Assembly: GCA_937121175.1 (NCBI GenBank)
Contig: CAKZKD010000002.1
Coordinates: forward strand, 310,001 to 374,000
Direction: 5' to 3'
Source: an uncultured Flavobacteriales bacterium
GTDB taxonomy: Bacteria > Bacteroidota > Bacteroidia > Flavobacteriales_G > Salibacteraceae
Length of the DNA: 64,000 bases
Shown piece by piece: positions 63,633 to 64,000 of the stretch. The translations under genes were made by a program, and so were the position numbers. How positions within the stretch are numbered: the first letter of the stretch is position 1; every line of letters begins with the position of its first letter. The notes beneath the pieces were generated by a model that was given only the letters and a program-made list of their open reading frames with translations, was not told the origin of the DNA and made no database searches.

Positions 63633-63654
63633 TGTATCTGCAAAATTAGCCATA

Positions 63655-63682
63655 AAAAAAGGGAAGTTAACTTCCCTTTTTT
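63655..63682 (-). terminator. Perfect palindromic terminator
   Basis: AAAAAAGGGAAGTT (63655-63668) and AACTTCCCTTTTTT (63669-63682) are perfectly complementary. It is placed 22 bp after the stop of the foldase gene at 63705 on the minus strand. The stem can function in both directions. Confidence 0.85.
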
Positions 63683-63704
63683 GAAACTCTATTTAAAGGT
63701 GTTT

Positions 63705-64000
63705 TTAATAAAATTTTGAACGATTATCTACAATTCCAGCGTTTTCCTTTAATGCCTCAAAAACTTCCACATCAATTCTAGACTCGAAGCTTCTTGCCAT
63801 CTCATCTTGAATAAAGGTTAAGTCAGTAGCCTCTGGGACTTCTGTAATTTCATCTACACGAACTACATAAACACCATTTTCTCCAACGATAGCTTCTGAT
63901 ATTTGACCTTGTGGCAATCCAAAAAGAATTCCCATAACTTTAGATTCAGGTCCGATTCCTGCAACAGAGAACATGTTAAAGGAAATTTGATTGGCCGACT
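63705..64000 (-). CDS. PpiD/SurA-like peptidyl-prolyl isomerase, C-terminal part
   Basis: The frame is open to the right edge, so only the last ~98 residues are seen. They include GILFGLPQGQISEAIVGENGVYVVRVDEITEVPEA, which matches the end of a parvulin/SurA-type PPIase domain, followed by a charged helix (QDEMARSFESRIDVEVFEALKENAGIVDNRSKFY). This fits the membrane-anchored periplasmic foldase PpiD with its SurA-like N-terminus outside the window. It is followed by a strong terminator. Confidence 0.8.
   Translation of the reverse strand, partial: SANQISFNMFSVAGIGPESKVMGILFGLPQGQISEAIVGENGVYVVRVDEITEVPEATDLTFIQDEMARSFESRIDVEVFEALKENAGIVDNRSKFY

Overview
The window looks like a chromosomal segment of a low-GC member of the Bacteroidota, most likely the order Flavobacteriales. 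Nine encoded proteins end in a type IX secretion system (T9SS) C-terminal sorting domain or the related FlgD-like tail. Several promoters carry the Bacteroidota -7 element TANNTTTG, and Shine-Dalgarno sequences are not evident. Other typical signs are a class I-like HMG-CoA reductase, a flavobacterial-style DnaG, the ftsX-DUF3098-uppP-truB cluster, DUF4837, and a LysRS with a C-terminal extension. I recognised no rRNA, tRNA, CRISPR array, insertion sequence or prophage.

Layout. 1-3.6 kb: mevalonate-pathway HMG-CoA reductase overlapping the start of a membrane protein that runs off the left edge, then dnaG. 3.6-12 kb: T9SS cargo proteins, a LysM lytic transglycosylase coupled to a DUF4837 lipoprotein, and recO. 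12-29 kb: metabolism and housekeeping, comprising cystathionine gamma-synthase/lyase, SDR, DUF3298, DUF2147, serine hydrolase, tryptophan 2,3-dioxygenase, truncated haemoglobin, M1 peptidase, TlpA-like redoxin, FKBP, lysS, TonB, a Crp-DinB pair and asd. 29-36 kb: two giant modular surface proteins built from lamin-tail domains. 36-41 kb: orphan histidine kinase, beta-barrel candidate, and a second Crp-DinB-Crp cluster with a methyltransferase and a PH-domain protein.

41.3-44.2 kb is the accessory region. A Fic AMP-transferase gene lies between two ~80-bp direct repeats made of TGTACA palindromes. Next to it is a small toxin-antitoxin locus. Its 53-aa upstream protein is intact, while the zeta-toxin-like P-loop gene carries one in-frame amber codon. 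Two ~205-bp palindromic direct repeats bracket this locus.

44-64 kb: another T9SS protein; a TetR-TolC-adaptor-RND efflux operon with a candidate operator; hemW; a histidine kinase with a duplicated sensor domain; ftsX/DUF3098/uppP/truB; leuS; a TonB-dependent receptor; a PKD lipoprotein; and the C-terminus of a PpiD/SurA-like foldase at the right edge.

The observations I rate most worth a second look are the two repeat-bracketed toxin-like cassettes, the DnaG in which all four zinc ligands are replaced, an intrinsic-terminator hairpin embedded in the signal-peptide codons of the serine hydrolase, and the internally duplicated kinase sensor.
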